From assembly GCF_014698835.1 (NCBI RefSeq), contig NZ_JACJTU010000009.1, positions 1 to 64,000 of the forward strand: DNA of 64,000 bases. Reading direction: 5' to 3'. The position numbers and the translations under genes were made by a program. The notes beneath the pieces are model-generated. The model had not been told where the DNA came from and did no database searches. It saw only the letters and a program-made list of their open reading frames with translations. This document shows, in pieces, positions 28,510-38,610 of the stretch (its first letter is position 1; every line of letters begins with the position of its first letter). Origin of the DNA: Nostoc paludosum FACHB-159. Lineage in GTDB: Bacteria > Cyanobacteriota > Cyanobacteriia > Cyanobacteriales > Nostocaceae.

Positions 28510-29523
28510 TTAAACCCACTTCTCGGCTACCAATTCGGCTAAATCCAAGACTCGTTGGCTGTAACCCCACTCATTGTCATACCAAGCCATGACTTTTACT
28601 AAGTCATTGCCCATAACCAAAGTCAAGCTAGCATCAACAATCGATGAAGCATCAGTACCTTGATAATCTGACGAAACTAGTTGTAGTTCGCTATAGTCCA
28701 AAATGCCTTTGAGTGGCCCTTCTGAGGCATCTTTAAGGGCTTGATTAACTTCTTCAGTAATAGTACGCTTCTCAACTTGAACTACGAAATCTACCATTGA
28801 AACGTTCGGGGTCGGTACGCGTAAGGCAACGCCATTCAGCTTGCCTTTGAGTTCCGGGATTACCAGCGCCACTGCTTTTGCCGCACCAGTAGAAGTAGGT
28901 ACAATGTTGATGGCTGCGGCTCTCGCCCGTCGCAAATCCCGGTGAGAAGCGTCTAATAAGCGCTGGTCACCTGTGTAGCTATGGGTGGTGGTCATCGTAC
29001 CTTTAATGATGCCAAATTTTTCGTTCAACACTTTGGCAATGGGAGCCAAGCAGTTGGTAGTACAGCTGGCGTTACTGATAATGTGGTGTACGTTGTGGTC
29101 ATAGTCATGATGATTCACGCCAACCACAAAAGTACCATCCTCATTTTTGCCAGGAGCGGTGATCAGAACTTTCTTGGCTCCAGCATTCACATGCTTGAGC
29201 GCTCCTTCTTTGCTGGTAAATACCCCCGTTGCTTCGATAATTAGGTCTATTTCCCAATCTTTCCAGGGCAAGTTTTCTGGGTTGCGATCGGATACGCACT
29301 TAACGGTTTTACCGTTAATGATGATGGAATTATCATCAGCAGTAATGTCAACATCCTTTAACTTCCCTAGCATTGAGTCGTACTTTAGCAGGTGAGCATT
29401 GGTTCTGGGATCTGATGTGTCATTGATGGCTACAAGGTCAATCTTGCTATTCTCTCTACCCACCCAGCAACGTGCAAAGTTACGTCCAATACGCCCGAAA
29501 CCGTTGATTGCAACTCTAATCAC
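28510..29523 (-). CDS. gap2: Glyceraldehyde-3-phosphate dehydrogenase, Gap2 type
   Basis: The 337-residue enzyme starts from GTG 29523 ([20 protein letters not shown]), with AGAGGG ahead; the 17 upstream codons are unlikely to be used. NAD(P)-binding GFGRIGR, catalytic [12 protein letters not shown] and the C-terminal [12 protein letters not shown] are intact. Sequence features such as [18 protein letters not shown] fit the cyanobacterial Gap2 that works with NADP or NAD in the Calvin cycle and gluconeogenesis. The assignment to Gap2 rather than Gap1 or Gap3 is from memory of the family. Confidence 0.93.
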   Translation of the reverse strand: MIRVAINGFGRIGRNFARCWVGRENSKIDLVAINDTSDPRTNAHLLKYDSMLGKLKDVDITADDNSIIINGKTVKCVSDRNPENLPWKDWEIDLIIEATGVFTSKEGALKHVNAGAKKVLITAPGKNEDGTFVVGVNHHDYDHNVHHIISNASCTTNCLAPIAKVLNEKFGIIKGTMTTTHSYTGDQRLLDASHRDLRRARAAAINIVPTSTGAAKAVALVIPELKGKLNGVALRVPTPNVSMVDFVVQVEKRTITEEVNQALKDASEGPLKGILDYSELQLVSSDYQGTDASSIVDASLTLVMGNDLVKVMAWYDNEWGYSQRVLDLAELVAEKWV

Positions 29524-29649
29524 AGTGTCTTGCCCTCTGTATTTATGCCTATATGTTGATATCGTTGACCCCAATCATATCGCAAAGGGGGGGATCACTT
29601 ATAACCATAAAGTGTTAGATCAATAAAAAAACACATAATTTATTCAGAT

Positions 29650-30267
29650 TTATTTGGAGTAAAGATTATTGTTGGCAATATAAGATCTGACCGATTCCGG
29701 AACTAGATAACGAATTGAGTGGCGTTCTCGGCAAAACTTCCGAATTAGACTTGACGAAACTCCTACTAAAGGTATATTCAGGAATTGCCAATTAATTATA
29801 TATGAGTGTTTGTTTAATTGTTCTTCGACTTGCTTGCAGATTAACTCGCTTTGAGTTATAGTCTCACCACCTAGCAGTCGGGGTGCAATTAACCAATTAC
29901 ACATTTGTGCTAGTTCGTGTCCACGGTACCAATGAGGTAAAGTTTGGAACGCATCCAAGCCTATAATCCAGTACCAGTGAGTATTTGGGTAACAAGCAGA
30001 TAAGTCGATCAGGGTGTTAATGGCATAAGAAGTCCCAGAGCGTTTTCCCTCCACTAGTGAGACAGTAAACGCTGGGTTATCTTTTGTCGCTAATTGCAGC
30101 ATTTCTACACGATGCTCAAACAAAGCTGCTTCTTTGTGAGGAGGATTTAAAGATGGCACCCAAATTACCTTTTCAAGGGATACTTGATGCAAAGCTGTCT
30201 CGGCTACAAGTAGGTGTCCCCAGTGAATTGGATCGAATGTGCCACCAAAAATTGCTAGTTGCTGCAT
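29650..30267 (-). CDS. nadD: Nicotinate-nucleotide adenylyltransferase
   Basis: The 205-residue protein starts MQQLAIFGGTFDPIHWGH, the nucleotidyl-transferase signature (T/HxGH). The second signature near the end reads GVSSSLIRKF, in place of ISSTxIR. It adenylates nicotinate mononucleotide on the way to NAD. ATG 30267 is chosen because the upstream in-frame codons are read through a direct repeat (30287-30399). Confidence 0.9.
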   Translation of the reverse strand: MQQLAIFGGTFDPIHWGHLLVAETALHQVSLEKVIWVPSLNPPHKEAALFEHRVEMLQLATKDNPAFTVSLVEGKRSGTSYAINTLIDLSACYPNTHWYWIIGLDAFQTLPHWYRGHELAQMCNWLIAPRLLGGETITQSELICKQVEEQLNKHSYIINWQFLNIPLVGVSSSLIRKFCRERHSIRYLVPESVRSYIANNNLYSK

Positions 30268-30672
30268 CCAGTTATGCCTGGGTTTTATGCAATTGAAAAA
30301 TAGTTTCATTACCAATGTACTATTGTACTCAATTCTCAAAGTAGACTTGATGCAATTTAAAATCAGTTTCACTAACAATGTACTATCGTAGTCGATTACA
30401 GTAAGGTAGCTAAAAATATGTATTTGTCATTACAAGAATTTCTGTCCCGATGCGACCAAAATTGCGCGAATAATCTTAAGAACAGTTCAGAAATAGCAAA
30501 AACCTCCAACCAAGGTAAAATCATTCTGAACTCGCAAAACCAGAGCAGAAAACTCATCCGAGCATCAGGCATGAATATAACGCAGGAGTAATTATGGTAA
30601 ATAACAAATTCCTGTTATGATACGCGTGTCATTTGTGATTTATGGTGTGGTGTGGTGTAAGAGGAGCAATAA
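30268..30672. promoter_or_regulatory. Divergent nadD-murC intergenic region
   Basis: Both promoters must lie here. The nadD side holds two near-identical copies of a 50-bp unit, 63 bp apart. The murC side has a GGTGTGGTGTGGTGT run followed by AAGAGGAGC, a good ribosome binding site, just before ATG 30673. No operator can be named. Confidence 0.4.
30287..30399. repeat. Direct repeat of about 50 bp, two copies, upstream of nadD
   Basis: Copy 1 (30287-30337) and copy 2 (30350-30399) share ATGCAATT, AGTTTCA, ACCAATGTACTAT (copy 2 has AACAATGTACTAT) and a GTA.TC.ATT end. Their period is 63 bp. They flank the likely nadD start and could hold regulator sites. Confidence 0.7.
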
Positions 30673-32133
30673 ATGAGTAATTCTGTAGACTTTAGTGGAA
30701 GACCATTTCATTTCATTGGCATCGGCGGAATAGGTATGTCTGCTCTGGCATACGTTCTCGCTAAACGTCAATTTCCAGTATCAGGTTCGGATCTACGTCC
30801 AAACCACATTACGCACAAGTTGGAATCTATCGGCGCTCATATTTTTGGTAAACAAGAGGCAAGTAATCTCGAATTCTTTCGCCCTCAGGAATCTGAGACC
30901 GTAGCATTAAATTCACCAGAAAAATTAGCTGCTACTATTAACTCAAAACTGCCTCAAGTCATTTGTTCAACAGCAATTAACACGAATAATTTAGAATACA
31001 AAGCAGCTCTGGAATTAGGTTGTCCAATTTTACATCGTTCAGATGTACTAGCAGCCTTGATTGCTGATTATTATAGTATTGCGGTTGCAGGAACCCACGG
31101 GAAAACTACAACCAGTAGTATGATTGGTTATATGTTGCTGCAAGCAGGTCTAGACCCAACGATTTTAGTTGGTGGTGAAGTCAATGCTTGGGAAGGTAAT
31201 GCTCGACTGGGACAAAGCCAATATTTGGTAGCCGAAGCAGATGAATCAGATGGTTCTTTAGTAAAACACGCTCCAGAAATTGGCATCATTACCAATATTG
31301 AACTCGATCATCCTGACCACTACGATACATTAGAAGAAGTAGTTGACATCTTCCAGACATTTGCCAAAGGTTGCAAAACTTTGGTAGGTAGTATTGACTG
31401 TGCTACAGTTCGCGATCGCTTGCAACCAACAATCAGCTACAGCTTACACTCAGATTCTGACGCTGACTACACTGTTACTAATATTGACTATCGTGCTGAT
31501 GGCACCACAGCTTTAGTTTGGGAAAGAGGCAAAGCTTTAGGCGTCTTGAACTTGCGCCTGCTGAGTCGGCACAATCTCAGTAATGCCCTAGCAGCAGTGG
31601 CTGTTGGTCGTGTCTTGGGCTTAGAATTTGGAGAAATTGCCAAAGGAATTGCCACCTTTGAAGGATCGAGACGCCGCTTTGAGTTCCGGGGCGAAGTTGA
31701 TGGTATTACATTCATCGATGACTATGCTCATCATCCCACGGAAATTCGCGCTACTCTCGCCGCTGCACGTTTACAGGCAAGACCAGGACAAAGAGTGGTC
31801 GCCATTTTCCAGCCCCATCGCTATAGCCGTACACTTACCTTTTTAGAAGAATTTGCCCAGTCCTTTGGCCATGCTGATTTGGTTGTGCTGACTGATATTT
31901 ACAGTGCAGGCGAACCTAATTTAGGGCAAATCAGTGGTGAGCATCTAACAGCGGAAATTGCCAAGCAACATTGCCAGGTAGTTTATCAACCATCTTTATC
32001 CTCTGTGCGTGAGTTCCTGATACAAACACTGCGCCCTGGAGACTTGGCGCTGTTTTTGGGTGCTGGGAACTTAAATCAAGTCATTCCTGAAATAATTGCA
32101 ACACTCCGTGAGCCTGCTAAAGCCACATCGTGA
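30673..32133 (+). CDS. murC: UDP-N-acetylmuramate--L-alanine ligase
   Basis: The 486-residue ligase adds L-alanine to UDP-MurNAc, the first step of the peptidoglycan stem peptide. N-terminal FIGIGGIGMSALA (14-26) binds the nucleotide substrate. The P-loop GTHGKTTTS is at 140-148, followed by EADESDGSL, NIELDHPDHYDT and the C-terminal IDDYAHHPTEIRATL. It is followed 121 bases later by murB on the same strand, and the two act in neighbouring steps. Confidence 0.97.
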   Translation: MSNSVDFSGRPFHFIGIGGIGMSALAYVLAKRQFPVSGSDLRPNHITHKLESIGAHIFGKQEASNLEFFRPQESETVALNSPEKLAATINSKLPQVICSTAINTNNLEYKAALELGCPILHRSDVLAALIADYYSIAVAGTHGKTTTSSMIGYMLLQAGLDPTILVGGEVNAWEGNARLGQSQYLVAEADESDGSLVKHAPEIGIITNIELDHPDHYDTLEEVVDIFQTFAKGCKTLVGSIDCATVRDRLQPTISYSLHSDSDADYTVTNIDYRADGTTALVWERGKALGVLNLRLLSRHNLSNALAAVAVGRVLGLEFGEIAKGIATFEGSRRRFEFRGEVDGITFIDDYAHHPTEIRATLAAARLQARPGQRVVAIFQPHRYSRTLTFLEEFAQSFGHADLVVLTDIYSAGEPNLGQISGEHLTAEIAKQHCQVVYQPSLSSVREFLIQTLRPGDLALFLGAGNLNQVIPEIIATLREPAKATS

Positions 32134-32254
32134 GTGGGGACTTTGCGAAGTTCCATTTCTGACCAAAGCGCCCTTTTCGTAACGGTTTGATGTTAAGTCT
32201 AATACCGTAGTTTTACGGTAAATAAATGTAAAATTTTACCAATAAAAAGTAAAA

Positions 32255-33256
32255 ATGACCATTTCCCAGGCAGTAGGAAACGTCTGCACAGCTTCTGCTT
32301 TGAATACAAAGAAACAACAAACAGCTAATCCGGTGGAGAACGAGGTAATTTACTTACCCAATACTGATTGTGCGATCAAGTCCCAGGCTTACTTGTCAGC
32401 ATTTACTTCCTATAGGGTTGGGGGAGCAGCCCAATTGTTTGTTGCCCCTCGAAACATAGAAGCACTGCAAGCAAGTCTTAAATACGCAAAAGAACGCGAT
32501 TTAAGAGTGACAACACTAGGAGCAGGTTCTAACTTGCTGGTGAGCGATCGCGGGATATCAGGGTTAGTGATTGCCACTCGTCATCTCCGCTTCAGCCACT
32601 TTGACCACGAAACAGGGCAATTAACCGTTGCTGCGGGAGAATCAATTCCCAGCTTAGCATGGGAAGCCGCATCATTGGGATGGCAAGGATTAGAATGGGC
32701 TGTTGGCATTCCTGGCACAGTCGGAGGGGCTGTGGTGATGAATGCAGGGGCACATAATAGCTGTATCGCAGATATGTTAGTTAGCGCCCAGGTTCTTTCA
32801 CCCGATGGAACCCTGGAAACTCTCACACCCGATCGACTAGGTTATAGCTACCGGACTTCATTATTGCAAGGTGGCGATCGCATAGTCACCCAAGCCACTT
32901 TACAGCTCAGACCTGGTTCAGATCCAGCACAAGTTGTAGCAATCACCAAAGAACACAAAAAGCATCGGCTAACCACTCAACCATATAATTTCCCAAGCTG
33001 TGGTAGCGTGTTCCGCAATCCCAAACCTTACACCGCTGGCTGGTTAATTGAACAAACTGGTCTTAAAGGCTACCAAATTGGTGGAGCGCAAGTAGCACAA
33101 CTCCATGCTAACTTCATCGTTAACCGTGGTGGGGCAAAAGCTAGTGATATCTTCTGTCTAATTCGCCACATCCAACATCAAGTACAAGAGCGTTGGTCTA
33201 TTCGGTTAGAGCCAGAAGTCAAAATGCTCGGAGAGTTTCAAGCTGCTTGTGGATAA
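32255..33256 (+). CDS. murB: UDP-N-acetylenolpyruvoylglucosamine reductase
   Basis: The 333-residue FAD enzyme reduces UDP-GlcNAc-enolpyruvate to UDP-MurNAc. Seen are [28 protein letters not shown] and [17 protein letters not shown] for FAD, and SCGSVFRNP with the catalytic serine (type I arrangement). The first 40 or so residues are variable and not part of the core. It sits downstream of murC, an order often seen in cyanobacteria. Confidence 0.96.
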   Translation: MTISQAVGNVCTASALNTKKQQTANPVENEVIYLPNTDCAIKSQAYLSAFTSYRVGGAAQLFVAPRNIEALQASLKYAKERDLRVTTLGAGSNLLVSDRGISGLVIATRHLRFSHFDHETGQLTVAAGESIPSLAWEAASLGWQGLEWAVGIPGTVGGAVVMNAGAHNSCIADMLVSAQVLSPDGTLETLTPDRLGYSYRTSLLQGGDRIVTQATLQLRPGSDPAQVVAITKEHKKHRLTTQPYNFPSCGSVFRNPKPYTAGWLIEQTGLKGYQIGGAQVAQLHANFIVNRGGAKASDIFCLIRHIQHQVQERWSIRLEPEVKMLGEFQAACG

Positions 33257-33472
33257 TAAGTGGGGAATGGAGAATGGGAAATGGGGACATGGGAAGAAAA
33301 TTTCACCTCATCCCTCCCAAACTCCCTATTCCCTACACGTGCGATGAATTGCGTCTCTACTCACTCCCCTATTCCCAAATGCATTAATTATTGGTAAAAA
33401 AATAGGCAAATTACTTACCGCATCTATAATTGAATTTGATTTGTTATTCAACGCACACGCGTAAAACCAATT

Positions 33473-33823
33473 ATGACAGGTAAAGGACAAGGATTCGGCT
33501 TTGGCTTAGGAAAAATGAAGGAATTAGCTGAAGCTTTTAAGAAAGCACAGCAAGTTCAAGAAGGCGCAAAGCGACTCCAAGAAGAATTGGAGCAAATGGA
33601 AATTCAAGGTGAGTCTGGCGGTGGTCTGGTCAAGGTAATTGTCAGTGGTAACCAAGAACCTAAGCGGGTGGAAATTTCTCCAGATGCTCTAGGAGAAGGT
33701 GCAGAAGTACTTTCCGATCTCGTAACCGCAGCAATGAAAGAAGCCTATAACAAGTCCACAACAACAATGCGGGAACGCATGGAAGACTTGACTAGTGGAC
33801 TTGAGCTTCCTGGATTTCAATAG
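33473..33823 (+). CDS. Nucleoid-associated protein, YbaB/EbfC family
   Basis: The 116-residue protein has the YbaB/EbfC pattern: a glycine-rich start ([20 protein letters not shown]), a heptad helix ([20 protein letters not shown]), [19 protein letters not shown] and a closing helix with [10 protein letters not shown]. Family members form dimers that bind DNA and compact the nucleoid. It follows murB in the same direction, a placement shared by other cyanobacteria. Confidence 0.92.
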   Translation: MTGKGQGFGFGLGKMKELAEAFKKAQQVQEGAKRLQEELEQMEIQGESGGGLVKVIVSGNQEPKRVEISPDALGEGAEVLSDLVTAAMKEAYNKSTTTMRERMEDLTSGLELPGFQ

Positions 33824-33892
33824 TCAGTGGTCATTAGTCATTAGTCATTAGTCATTAGTCATTAGTCATTAGTCATTGGTCATCGGTTTTAG
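33824..33892. repeat. STRR block: GTCATTA heptamers
   Basis: At least seven consecutive copies of TAGTCAT/GTCATTA run from 33828 to 33880, the most regular heptamer array in the window. There are no spacers, so it is not a CRISPR array. Confidence 0.9.
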
Positions 33893-33961
33893 ACAAAGGA
33901 CAAATGAAAACTGACTATTCACAAAGGACAAATGACTATTGACAAAGGACAAAAAATATTT

Positions 33962-34447
33962 ATGTCTTACAAACTTTTGTTTGTCTGCTTAGGTAACATC
34001 TGCCGATCGCCATCGGCAGAAAATATTATGAATCATCTCATTGAGCAGGCCGACTTGAGCAAACACATCCTTTGTGACTCTGCTGGTACGTCTAGTTATC
34101 ACATTGGTAGTCCACCTGATAGACGCATGAATGCTGCGGCTGCTACAAAGCTGGGGATTAAGCTGCGTGGTCGCGCACGCCAATTTCAAAAATCAGACTT
34201 TCAAGATTTTGATTTAATTTTGGCTATGGATCGAGAGAATTATGAGGATATTCTTACTCTTGACCTAACTGGGCAGTATCATCACAAAGTGCGTTTGATG
34301 TGCGATTTTTGCTCTCGACACAGCCTCAAGGAAGTTCCAGACCCCTATTATGGGGGTCAAGAGGGATTTAATCAAGTGATTGATTTATTGATTGATGCTT
34401 GTGAAGGTCTGCTCAACTACGTTACTAGCCAAAAACAAATCATTTAA
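33962..34447 (+). CDS. Low molecular weight protein-tyrosine phosphatase
   Basis: The 161-residue protein starts MSYKLLFVCLGNICRSPSAE. The phosphate loop C-x5-R (Cys9-Arg15) and the general acid in VPDPYYGG are both present. LMW-PTPs often counter bacterial tyrosine kinases in polysaccharide export; a Wzc-like protein lies 12 kb away, but a partnership is only conjecture. Translation from ATG 33962 is preferred to 33932, which is inside the repeat block. Confidence 0.93.
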   Translation: MSYKLLFVCLGNICRSPSAENIMNHLIEQADLSKHILCDSAGTSSYHIGSPPDRRMNAAAATKLGIKLRGRARQFQKSDFQDFDLILAMDRENYEDILTLDLTGQYHHKVRLMCDFCSRHSLKEVPDPYYGGQEGFNQVIDLLIDACEGLLNYVTSQKQII

Positions 34448-34448
34448 A

Positions 34449-34618
34449 GTTAGGAGTTTGGAGTTAGGAGTTAGGAGTTTGGAGTTAGGAGTTAGGAGTT
34501 TGGAGTTAGGAGTTAGGAGTTTCAAGTGAAATTTTTCACTACTCACTACTAGTTTTTAACTCCTTACTTCTGATTTATCACTTCTAACTCCTCACTCTTA
34601 ACTCCTCACTTTTATTCC
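34449..34618. repeat. STRR heptamers in inverted halves between convergent genes
   Basis: GTTAGGA and GTTTGGA heptamers (34449-34521) face TAACTCC/TAACTCT repeats (34556-34612). As between thiL and gap2, the halves are complementary and may serve as a two-way terminator. Confidence 0.65.
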
Positions 34619-35295
34619 ACTAAACCATGCTTAATTGCAAAACGGACTAGTTCTGCTCGGTTGCTGGTTGAAGTTTTTCTCAATAAGCTGCTAACGTACT
34701 TTTCCACTGTTCGAGGACTCAGATGTAGCTGATGACCCATTTCGGCATTAGAAAGACCATGAGTTAATAACTCTAAAACTTCCTGTTCTCTATGAGTTAG
34801 GGATGAGTGTAATTGGGGTTTCTGAATTTGAGTGGACAGAGAATTATGAGTGTCCACTGTTTTTGTAGAAGAGGAAATTTCCAAACTTTCTTTATGAGAA
34901 AAGCGGTACTCCGATTGAATAATTTGCGATCGCTCTAAAAGATTGCGGATTGCTGCTGCTAACTCTTCTAGTTCAAAAGGCTTAGGCAAGTATAAATCGC
35001 ACCCCGACTGATAGCCCAAAATTCTTTCTTGGGTCTTAGTTCGTGCTGTTAACAAAATTACAGGCAATAGACGGAACATAGGTTGTTGACGCACCCGGCG
35101 CACTAGTTCATAGCCGTTCATCTGTGGCATGACGATATCCGTAACAATCAAGTCAGGATGATACTCATCCACCATAAGCAAAGCTTCTTGACCGTCATTA
35201 GCCGTAATCACAGAGTAGCCAGACAGTTCAAGATAGTCGCTAACAGACAGACGAGTGCCCAGATCATCATCCACTACAAGGATTTTCAAGGGCAT
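34612..35295 (-). CDS. Response regulator, receiver plus LuxR-type helix-turn-helix
   Basis: The 227-residue protein has a receiver domain (1-120; acidic pocket VVDDD, phospho-acceptor Asp53 in VTDIVMP, Lys in YLPKPFE) and a NarL/LuxR HTH at 160-227 (LTHREQEVLELLTHGLSNAEM ends the first helices, then RTVEKYVSSLL). It should bind DNA when phosphorylated. The build is like Ycf29 and related cyanobacterial regulators. No kinase gene is adjacent; the GAF kinase at 38.6 kb is 3.3 kb away and looks degenerate. Confidence 0.92.
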   Translation of the reverse strand: MPLKILVVDDDLGTRLSVSDYLELSGYSVITANDGQEALLMVDEYHPDLIVTDIVMPQMNGYELVRRVRQQPMFRLLPVILLTARTKTQERILGYQSGCDLYLPKPFELEELAAAIRNLLERSQIIQSEYRFSHKESLEISSSTKTVDTHNSLSTQIQKPQLHSSLTHREQEVLELLTHGLSNAEMGHQLHLSPRTVEKYVSSLLRKTSTSNRAELVRFAIKHGLVE

Positions 35296-35922
35296 GGACA
35301 GTACACCCCTAGCATTTTTTTTACTCAGAAATTTGCTTTTACAGCTCCATCAGTGAACACAGGCAGTAATAGTGTTCTTATGTTTCATACTATGACAGGA
35401 TTACTAGCTAATGACTGCCTCAGGGTTGATTTATAAAGAAAGTATTAAACCTTAAGAAGGGTTAACGAAGTGTAACTCAGCTTCGATTCCCTAATATTTA
35501 CCAGCCATAGACAGCTTTGTAATTTGTAACAATTCATCAATAAGTTAGAGTGAATGCTCACCATTATGTAAATTAATCTTGATTGCAACAATAATTTTTC
35601 AGTAGCGATCGCCATAAATATCCTTTCTCCTTTGTCACCGTATCCCCACGGAGAAGTGAGCTAGCAAGGGCATCTCCCTAAAGAGGAGTTTCGCGCCCAG
35701 CAAGCCGACCCTCATAGTTCTGTGTTTGTCTTTTGTCCAACGATCAATGATTAATGACTAAAATCTAGGTAATTTAAAGTTACTGGAAAATTAATTACAA
35801 AATTATAAAAGCTAAATTAGTAATATACAGTTTAGCATTTATAGAGGTTATAAAATACACCTTATAATTTATAAACCAATCCAAACAATTTTTTAGGTAC
35901 ATTTAAAGTACACAAATTATCA
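35296..35922. other. Non-coding gap upstream of smpB
   Basis: The gap is 627 bases. It is AT-rich on both flanks with promoter-like tracts for the leftward regulator and for smpB. A GC-richer patch (about 35640-35725) holds GGGCATCTCCCTAAAGAGGAG and looks like repeat debris. I see no RNA gene or coding frame here. Confidence 0.4.
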
Positions 35923-36390
35923 ATGAGCGACAAGAACGAAGGTTACAAAGTTATTAGCGACAATCGCCAAGCCCGTTATTTGTATGAAATTCTGGAAACT
36001 TACGAAGCTGGAATTCAGTTGACAGGAACTGAGGTTAAGTCGATTCGTGCAGGTAAAGTCAATCTCCAAGATGGCTATGCTTTGCTTCGCGACGGCGAAG
36101 CATGGCTAATCAATGTGCATATTTCACCTTATACGGCTAGTGGACAATATTTTAATCATGAACCACGCCGTACACGCAAGTTGTTGCTGCATCGCCAAGA
36201 ACTCCGCAAGTTAATTGGCAAAGTAGAACAGCAGGGTTTAACTTTAGTCCCTTTGAAAATGTATCTCAAACGGGGTTGGGTAAAAGTGAGTATAGCCCTT
36301 GGCAAGGGTAAAAAGTTGCATGATAAGCGAGAAGACCTAAAACGGCGTCAAGATCAGCGTGACATACAACGGGCGATGAAAAACTATTAA
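35923..36390 (+). CDS. smpB: SsrA-binding protein
   Basis: The 155-residue protein binds tmRNA and brings it to stalled ribosomes. It shows KVISDNRQARYLYEILETYE, GIQLTGTEVKSIRAGKVNLQD, RTRKLLLHRQELRKL, TLVPLKMYLKRGWVKV and the basic tail KLHDKREDLKRR, all typical. No tmRNA gene was seen beside it. Confidence 0.96.
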   Translation: MSDKNEGYKVISDNRQARYLYEILETYEAGIQLTGTEVKSIRAGKVNLQDGYALLRDGEAWLINVHISPYTASGQYFNHEPRRTRKLLLHRQELRKLIGKVEQQGLTLVPLKMYLKRGWVKVSIALGKGKKLHDKREDLKRRQDQRDIQRAMKNY

Positions 36391-36569
36391 GAGTCAGTTT
36401 GCCAAACTACTACATCAGAGTGATAAATCCATTGCTGGGATAAGCATGTTGTATACCTACAGCGTGAGTTGTGAAAATCCTTACTTTCTAGCCGTAGATT
36501 GATTCAGCCAGTCTTGGAACTCGATATATTGGTGAGTAACTTTGGATGGCATCAGGGATTTTTACAATT

Positions 36570-36848
36570 ATGAAAAGTAATTTCATTAGAGCTGTTGGCG
36601 CTGGCGTTTTCACCTTGAGTGTGGGAATTTTGCCTTTAACTCTATCTGCACAAGCTCAAACAACTAGCGATCCTGGAACTACTACTGCCCCAAGGACGAC
36701 TACTTACGAGCGCAACGATTTCGATTGGGGTTGGTTAGGATTACTTGGGCTATTCGGTCTCGCTGGTTTGGCTGGGAAAAAGCGTGACGAAGAACCAGCC
36801 CGTTATCGCGACCCCAATGCTCCTGGGGCTACAAGCTACAGGGACTAA
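36570..36848 (+). CDS. Small exported WGxxGxxG-motif protein
   Basis: The 92-residue protein has a signal peptide (FIRAVGAGVFTLSVGILPLT, cleavage likely after SAQA), a Thr/Pro-rich middle and a C-terminal hydrophobic stretch WGWLGLLG followed by FGLAGLAGKKRDEE. This fits the WGxxGxxG-CTERM type of sorting-like end, with a basic stop after the span, although here a further 18 residues follow. Whether it is processed by any sortase-like enzyme is unknown. ATG 36570 is preferred to 36546 because the signal peptide then starts properly. Confidence 0.7.
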   Translation: MKSNFIRAVGAGVFTLSVGILPLTLSAQAQTTSDPGTTTAPRTTTYERNDFDWGWLGLLGLFGLAGLAGKKRDEEPARYRDPNAPGATSYRD

Positions 36849-36885
36849 CTAGAATTTTTGATTGGGAATCATCTGCAAAATTGAA

Positions 36886-36923
36886 AAATTGTCAGTTGTT
36901 ATGAGGAAAACAACTGACAATTT
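36886..36923. terminator. Bidirectional hairpin terminator
   Basis: The arms AAATTGTCAGTTGTT and AACAACTGACAATTT are perfect inverted copies with a short loop. They lie between convergent genes, and A/T runs on both outer sides give U-tracts in either direction. Confidence 0.8.
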
Positions 36924-36930
36924 ATTAATG

Positions 36931-38346
36931 TTAGTTTGCAGGCAATTCTGAGTTAGATAAACCTGCTTGGTTTTGAGCTAAGGGTGTCCAATAGCTAGCG
37001 ATTAAAGCAACTATCAGCCACCAAAGAGTATTAACTTCAGGACGATACCAGACAGTATCTACTGTGCCGTGAGCTAGCATACCCAACAAAATAGCGATCG
37101 CTCCTATTAACCAGAATCCCTCTACATTTCTGAGTTGTCGCAATCTTCGGATTTGTAGAAATGCTGTATTAAATGCCACAATTATCAGCCAGAGAAAACA
37201 GGCTAAACCAACAAATCCGGTTTCTACAGCCACCTCAAGCAAAATTGAATAGGCACTCAAAGCAGTGTAACGAGGGTGTTGATAAAGCGGGTAAACTTTA
37301 TTAAAAGAGTTGTGACCAGGGCCAATACCGAGGATCGGGCGATCGGCAATCATCTCAAAAACAGCATCCCACACATTGCGGCGAAAATTATTACTGCTAT
37401 CTTGGCGATCGGCAAAAATACTAAATACCCGCAGGCGCACTGGCTCTACAAATATTATTGCTAGCAGCAATACGCCTATCAAACCTCCCAAGACAATCGG
37501 TAGCGACCAAGTACGCCAAAAAGGTGGCATTTCTATAGTCTTCCAATAAACTAGCAATGCCATCGCAACTAAAATTGACACCACCAGCCCAATCCAACCA
37601 CCACGACTAAAAGTCAAAACTAAACAAGCAGTATTGACAATAAACATGGTTAATGCTAATGCTTTTTTGAGCCAGCTTTGCCATGCGAAAATTGCCACTA
37701 AGCTAAAAATGACTGCTGGTAGGAGGTATCCAGCTAACAAGTTGGGATTGCCTAAATAACTGTACACTCTTGTAGTCTTAGACAAAGGAGATTCAGGGTC
37801 AACCCAAGTTGCTAGTGCTGTGGCTCCAAAAAACCATTGGCGCAAACCATACACGCTGACAATTAACGAGACATGCAAGTAAAGGGTGATAATCCAAGAC
37901 CGGAGGCGAGGCGACCTCAATACCCTGGCACAAAGGGCAAATAAGAGCAAATACAGGCTTAAGGTTGCCAAATCATTAAGGGCTGCCTTTTTGACTGGTG
38001 ATAACGCTGTTGCTGCTGCGGCAATTGCCCAGTAGAGCAATACCAACAAGTGAATGGGAGTAACTGACAAGACATTTGTTGTTGTTTCATCGGATAAAGT
38101 CAACAGCAGCCAGAACCCCGCACAAGCCACCAGCAATAAACCGATTAACGTACTCGAAGTAAATGGTGCAAGGGCATACACCAAAGACAGTAAAGCAGCT
38201 GCGATCGCATCTCCCCACTGTATCAAGACGCTGGTTTGCCGCCAAGAACTCAACAGTCCCACCAGAGTACGGTGTACGTAACTGCTAGCGAGATATTCTT
38301 TGACGGGTAAAGATGATAAGGTAAATCGTTGCCAGACTAAATTCAT
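36931..38346 (-). CDS. ictB: IctB family membrane protein (O-antigen ligase-like)
   Basis: The protein of 471 residues has about ten membrane spans. The start MNLVWQRFTLSSLPVKEYLA, the internal SWRQTSVLIQWGDA and the Wzy_C-type loop (FRRNVWDAVFEMIADRPILGIGPG) match cyanobacterial IctB. IctB was once proposed as a bicarbonate transporter; its sequence relates it to O-antigen ligases, and its true substrate is still debated. ATG 38346 is favoured over 38355. It stands alone. Confidence 0.88.
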   Translation of the reverse strand: MNLVWQRFTLSSLPVKEYLASSYVHRTLVGLLSSWRQTSVLIQWGDAIAAALLSLVYALAPFTSSTLIGLLLVACAGFWLLLTLSDETTTNVLSVTPIHLLVLLYWAIAAAATALSPVKKAALNDLATLSLYLLLFALCARVLRSPRLRSWIITLYLHVSLIVSVYGLRQWFFGATALATWVDPESPLSKTTRVYSYLGNPNLLAGYLLPAVIFSLVAIFAWQSWLKKALALTMFIVNTACLVLTFSRGGWIGLVVSILVAMALLVYWKTIEMPPFWRTWSLPIVLGGLIGVLLLAIIFVEPVRLRVFSIFADRQDSSNNFRRNVWDAVFEMIADRPILGIGPGHNSFNKVYPLYQHPRYTALSAYSILLEVAVETGFVGLACFLWLIIVAFNTAFLQIRRLRQLRNVEGFWLIGAIAILLGMLAHGTVDTVWYRPEVNTLWWLIVALIASYWTPLAQNQAGLSNSELPAN

Positions 38347-38610
38347 AAAAAACATTGCGATCGATGAGCCTGCCTATGCAGAACTTGGAATCGATCATAA
38401 TGCGTATAGCGATAAAAAGGTAATAACGTAGATTACAAGTTAGTGATGGCACTTTTATTCATAGCCATCAGTTTCATCTTTAATTCCAAAACCTTTCAAT
38501 TAATACTAAAAAAGACAACTCTTGATTAACCCTTCATCTATTTCATGCACAAATCAATTATTGGAAATATTTTCTGCTAATTTCCAGTTCTAAATTATTA
38601 TCGCTTGCAA

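Noticed and set aside
33824..33892. CRISPR-like array
   Set aside because: These are contiguous 7-bp repeats without spacers.
35296..35922. tmRNA gene next to smpB
   Set aside because: No GGGGCU-type start, tag frame or TTCGA arm could be found.
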